Positions 59,059-64,000 of a stretch of 64,000 bases of DNA are shown here, piece after piece; position 1 is the first letter of the stretch, and the number at the start of each line of letters is the position of its first letter. The notes under the pieces were generated by a model. That model searched no databases. It was not told the origin of the DNA and saw only the letters and a program-made list of their open reading frames with translations. Source of the DNA: Bicyclus anynana (Eukaryota > Arthropoda > Insecta > Lepidoptera > Nymphalidae); the NCBI RefSeq assembly GCF_947172395.1, contig NC_069087.1, forward strand, positions 17,738,889 to 17,802,888, read 5' to 3'. The translations under genes and the position numbers were made by a program.

Positions 59059-59329
59059 ATTTAACTAGTGCTTTTTGTTTTTTCGTTTTGTTCAATAGAA
59101 ACTTAGCCGTGTTTTATTATTAATAATATTTAACCCAGTTTGATTAGAAAATGTCTTTAAGAGCATCGATGAAAGAATTACTTTAAAAATGCACCCAGAA
59201 TCAAACTGAATGAGAAAATCTAGCGCAAAATACTTGTGCTTGTGTGACAAACTGGCATTATTTTAGCAACGAGGCAAGCTTTTATGTTTCGGCAGGATTG
59301 TATCAAAGCCTTCATAGTTTCACTTTAAT

Positions 59330-59490
59330 TCAACCGACTTCAAAACCTAAAAACGTATACTAATTAAACTAAAAAGCGTAAAATAAATAACAAAAATAAC
59401 AACATAATAATATTATGTTCTACCTGCTGATAGTTTGAAGACGGTGCTAGTAACTTTAGGACCTCCTCCTTTTGGAAGTCGGTTAAAAAT
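59330..59490. mobile_element. Short element with 'accgactt' inverted ends
   Basis: The left end tcaaccgacttcaaaa and the right end cctcctccttttggaagtcggtta are inverted copies of the 30350/41797 repeat end. About 160 bp with an AT-rich interior. Confidence 0.5.
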
Positions 59491-59835
59491 AGGCTCTTAT
59501 TGAATCGTAGGCAGACGCGGATCGATCCAAGGCGAATTAGATAATAATAAACGGTTAGCGCGGACGCGTGACGGGTCCAAATCATCCCATGAGAGGGACA
59601 GCTCTACGTGACCCCGCAGCGGACCTATCACTAACTATAAATCCACAACAATGCGGCAATGACCAGGTATCCAGACCCCCTATTGTAGTCTAAGAGATTA
59701 TCGCAAACATTATGTCGATGGAATTGCGACAAAGCTTGGGAAAAGCAGACTATTTATAAAATATAGTGAAGTTATTTAAATTATGTTTATGTATTGTAAT
59801 CAATTCAAGTAGCCATATTGTGTCTTTGATCTTTG

Positions 59836-60121
59836 ACGGCCGCGTGGTGCAGTGGGTAGTGACCATGCTTTCTGCATCTACGGCCGTGGGTTCGATTCCC
59901 ACAACTGGAAAATATTTGTGTGATGAGCATGAGTATTTTCCAGTGTCTGTGTGTATTTATACATTATATAAGTATTTATATGTAGTATATAATTGTATAT
60001 TAATATTATAATATCAACTATCTCAGCACCCATAACACAAGCTACTCTGTATGCTTACTTTGGGGCTAGATAGTGATGTGTATTGTTTAAGTATATTTAT
60101 AAAAAAACAAACAAACAAACA
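59836..60121 (+). mobile_element. tRNA-derived SINE, copy 2
   Basis: Same family as 56755, with the complete 3' part (ctactctgtatgcttacttt ... gggctagatagtgatg) and an (AAAC)n tail at 60102-60121. Very few differences from copy 1 in the shared part suggest recent activity. Confidence 0.8.
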
Positions 60122-60599
60122 TATATAAAAATAGTAATCATAATGACAAGATATCTAAAAAATTTACCCTAAAATTAGTGCCAAAGGTCTATCGATTACA
60201 ACATCTAACGTTAGACTATCTTTATCATAAAAATCTGGCGATGATAAAAACATGAATAAATATGTAATTTAATTTTTACAACCTTTTTTAGACTACAGTT
60301 TAGGAGAACTAAATTAAATAAATAGTTCTTTAAAACGATTTATGGAATAAAACGGAAAATTAAAATCGTACAAAACTTAAAGTTAGGTCTGTTTTTAATC
60401 TTTCACTAATATATATCATTGTTTAAATTAATGTGACTTATTTTTACAAATTAACCATATTCTAGATATTTCTAGAGTATCTAGAAATATCAAGAATATG
60501 TCACTTATTTTTTTTCTGTGCTGTATATCCGAAATAAACATTTTTACTTTCAATACGTATTTCTAGAAATAGTGGTGATACTCACATAAGACAAATCCA

Positions 60600-60675
60600 C
60601 AGCTAGGCACAGACTTCTTGTAGGCTTTCAAACGCAATTTTCTTGAGCCGCCAGCATCCAGCGACTCCCTCTACT
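60600..60675 (-). mobile_element. LINE 3' end fragment, antisense
   Basis: cagacttcttgtaggctttc, then cttgagccgccagcatccagcgactccct is the reverse of the LINE end also seen at 40133. Short and diverged. Confidence 0.5.
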
Positions 60676-60679
60676 TAGA

Positions 60680-63600
60680 CCTGTAAAATTCATGTCTAGT
60701 GATCTTAAATACACGTGTACCTCTTCGCCTATCTCACATACCAGAGGCTCGCGGTACACTGGTCCGATATATGACTACGTCATTATTGAGGAGTGTTATT
60801 GCTATTATAAACAAGGATCTCATGTTATTGAGCGGATATTAAAATGATTCCCCTTTTGTTTCGTATTTTTCGGACGCCTCTACGAAATTGGGTTGTGATG
60901 TAGCACGTCTACGCGGCTACGCGCTACGCGTCTACGGAGGACGATCAAATTATGATGTAATCATGTATCTACATGTGTTAGGTTAGGAAATATCTTTTTG
61001 TATAAATAAGTAAGTAGTTTTACAAGAAAATACTAATTTAACATATTTTTTGTATGAAATCCTTTTACGAGTGCTTTTTCGCGGACATTCAAAGAGCGGA
61101 CGGAACCATTTACTAATATTGAATTTTCCGGACATTTATTCTTAACTAAAATTTATTTAAAAAAAATATTGTTGAGAGGATGAATACATACCAGGAATAC
61201 ATAGGTAAATATCTGTCCTGAATTCAAATCACAACTATTTTCCTGCAACATCGACAACCACCTTTCAGACTGGATCACACGTGGCCCATCTGATGGTAAG
61301 TGTAAATTCAACAATAGCTCACAGGATATGCAAGGAAAACGTCCCATAAAGCGCCCTCCTGAGGCGCAGATGGAAAGCTTCATGTGCCTCTAAAGATAAA
61401 AAATACGATATTTCTAACTGGCCTTGTAAAATACAAGTATATTATAAACCACGATTTAGAAGTACCCTTAATAGTCCAACCTGTACTTTGTCCAACTTCG
61501 CGTGACCCTGAAATATGTACAGAAAACGACCAACTGTTAAATATACATTACCGGGTCTAACATACCCCGGCGGGGTAACAAAATGCGTAATTAAACATGA
61601 AGCGCTGGGCTCTTCCCACTAAATCTCGGTTTATCCAAATGTATGAATGTCTCCCCGCCAAGCTTTTAAGCCGCTCTTTTTCCTTGACGATATCCCCCGA
61701 CGTGATAATTAACTAAATGTCTGTGGTGTGCTTGCCTACTTAAGTTAATAAATTACTTGTACTATTTTTTTATTCACTTGAATTAAAAAAATATATTTCA
61801 TTTTGTCTTCTTAGATCATCCCAAAAAGTAAAAATTAATTTTTGCTACAAAAGATACATTTGGGAAATAAAAAGTTTAAATGTAAAATTTAAAAACTAAA
61901 ATGCAAATAATAACGGCAATTAATAATAATTACAAATCTTAATTAAATTAAAAAGAATTAAAAAGGTGAGTTACAACGAAATACAGGGGGCGTACTGCTT
62001 TAGGATGGCAAATCTTATTCATGAGTACATACTAATGCATAATTTTTGATAATAGTATTAATTTTTTTTTACAAAACTAGCTGTATGGAAACACTGAAAC
62101 TTAACTAAATTATAATAAAATAGAATTTTTAAATTCAAATTCACCTAGAAATATTATACCGAACCATTTTTGATGGAGCTATCCAAAATTTAACTTTATA
62201 AATGATAAAATTAATCTCTTTACTTGGTAGTTGATGCATTTTTGTTCATTTTATTAACTACATTAGGAAAACATTGAAGAAAAACTAAACAGAAGCGTTT
62301 CGACATCCGTCGAGGAGGCCGGGGTGGTTTCTACGAAAGGGGGAAGCGGGCAAAACTATAAATTGTCCTTTAATTACCCCGGGGCAGCGTCACATCATGG
62401 ATCCAGACAGTTTTATGACGATTTACGGCACATTTCGACGCGGGGACCGGCCCGCTTTGGGAATCCAACCGCCCTATCTTTCTTGATCTTCCCCGCCCGT
62501 CTTTTACAGCTAATTTCAGGAGGGAAGCGGGGCAACTTGAGGCAACTCGAGGGTCTTGATACGATGGTCGGTATACGTCACCTTTTACACTGCTGGGGGG
62601 TTTTAAGGCTTCCAGTTCTTTATGGTAATGAAATCTGAGCAGGGTGACGTGCCGAGGTGATGCTTCTGAGAGTTTTTGTTGTGCCCCCCTTATTTATCGC
62701 ACGTTTGAGGGCGGGGGGCTGCGGGGGGTTGCGGGGGGTTGGCGGGCTTGCACAAAGTTCGAATGTAATGTGTTCCGCGCCGTGCCATGTTGATGAGGAC
62801 CGGAGTTGTTTTTGTTAGTTTTCGATTATTGGAATTCGTGGGAAGCATGTTTTGTTAGTCACATCGTGTTTATTGGAAAGCTCTTTATCACGTCAAAATC
62901 CAAATTAATTATTAAAATTAAAACTTCGTATCTAAAGTTGAATGTCATGTCACTACAGAGCACCATGATTTCGCTAATATAAAACGTGATTTCATACATA
63001 ATCACTATTTTTTAATAAGTTTATAAAATTAAAAGACAAACGCGTCACACTTCTTTTAATTTGACGCGTTTGTTTTTCATATATTCTGGGTAAAAAAGAG
63101 TAAACTCACTCGACTTCCACATAGGAATACAAACAAAATTAACTTTTTACTTCATAGTTGGGTAACGTGATACACTTTTACTTTATCTACAAATAAATAA
63201 AGTGATTAATTTTATGCACAAAATCTTTTTGTACATAACTCACTCACTCACAATTAATGAAGGATACAATTTAAGTAGGCCTCGGTATCTGCATACTACT
63301 CCATTACTCCACAAAGTGCTTAAACGGCTTAAAAACGATCAAACGATCTCCTAACACCGCAGTAAGCATCGGCATACCAATACACAGTCATAATCGTTTA
63401 ACAGCCAATTTTATTTGTCGATACAGTTCGATTCGAACGAGAGTTTATAAGCTATAAACGCGCTAACAGACGTTTCGGCGTAACATAAAATCAAATCAAC
63501 AGTTATCCCGTGAGCCTACATCACAATCAGGTTTAATCGTGTATGTGACAAGTTAGCCCGTTCAATTCAGCGGCAAAATATGCGTGACCTCCAACGAGGG

Positions 63601-64000
63601 TATGACGTACCCCGAGCGGGCGTTACTCCGGTTTGCAACACAGGGGTGAGGAAGCTCAATGGTGACTGGACGGTCGGCAAAGCTCTTTGAGTTCGCTCTC
63701 TCCTGATACGGTTCTGACTGACGGACAGGCATGCATTCAAATGGGTTACTTTACTTTCCTTCCCCTTAGAATAAACATCGGGTCTGTTACACCATCCTCC
63801 GCCAATTTACTGCGGAATTTGTTGTGGAATACCGGTATGCTTTTTGAGGGTTGTATTGCATTTAATTTGCACTAAACAACATTGGTTTTGATGTAACTGC
63901 CACTGTGTTTAATGAAATTTCGTTTGCGAAATTTACTGCGTTCTGATTATGTTGTTGGTTGGTTGAGGTATAGGTATTGTAAAAAGAGAAACTTCATAGC
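60680..64000. other. Gene-free right end of the window
   Basis: No coding region recognised. Besides the GC-rich block at 62285-62770, less AT-rich patches occur at 61550-61700 and 63400-63740. They look like unique rather than repeat sequence and may be regulatory. Confidence 0.5.
62285..62770. other. GC-rich block with G-quadruplex-type run
   Basis: About 480 bp far above local G+C, from gtcgaggaggccggggtgg to a run at 62709-62746 of four or more G-tracts. That run includes three tandem GCGGGGGGYT decamers at 62711-62740. No ORF with an ATG and a recognisable product. It could be a promoter or conserved regulatory block of a gene outside the window. Confidence 0.5.

Noticed and set aside
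61153..61383. Minus-strand ORF of 76 codons that looks exon-like
   Set aside because: Part of it (cttaccatcagatgggcc reversed) matches a common repeat string and no domain is visible.
62324..62638. 104-codon ORF in the GC-rich block
   Set aside because: It begins with GTG rather than ATG, has no recognisable motif, and length is expected where stop codons are rare.

Overview
The window is AT-rich animal DNA with long introns. It looks like a nuclear scaffold from a moth or butterfly (Lepidoptera). That call rests on two protein-coding genes that read as arthropod orthologues and on many dispersed repeats I recognise from lepidopteran genomes: tRNA-headed SINEs, RTE-type LINE tails ending in GATGAT runs, and 'accgacttccaaaaaggagg' elements. 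No database was searched, so repeat family assignments come from memory.

Layout. 1-11,060 is intergenic and repeat-rich, with inverted-repeat elements, SINEs, a LINE tail antisense at 5.8-6.1 kb, a (GT)n run at 4.6 kb and an isolated GC-rich island at about 8.0-8.2 kb. 11,060-43,410 is one plus-strand gene, an orthologue of TRAF4. Seven coding exons join in phase 0 at every junction into 464 codons, and intron 1 is about 26 kb. 43,412-48,352 is an AT-rich intergenic or 3'-UTR stretch holding a SINE and an inverted-repeat element. 48,353-50,589 on the minus strand is GINS2 (Psf2), three exons and 196 codons, tail to tail with Traf4 and with an E2F-like site upstream. 50,600-64,000 has no recognisable host gene. 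It holds a 2.2-kb element with 438-bp terminal inverted repeats around a decayed PIN/FEN1-like open reading frame, two near-identical SINE copies, LINE tails and a GC-rich block with a G-quadruplex-type run near 62.7 kb.

The two host genes act in unrelated processes. Traf4 encodes a zinc-finger/MATH signalling adaptor without an N-terminal RING in this model. GINS2 is a subunit of the replicative CMG helicase.

Best leads: (i) the long-TIR element at 53,222-55,396, which has no recognisable transposase, a PIN-like pseudogene as its only cargo, and motif pairs spaced 30 bp apart in each arm; (ii) Traf4 intron 4, which is nearly all a ~31-bp minisatellite that runs into the exon 5 splice acceptor, repeats a branch-point/AG-like string and is split by a LINE tail; (iii) several perfect or near-perfect hairpins outside coding sequence.
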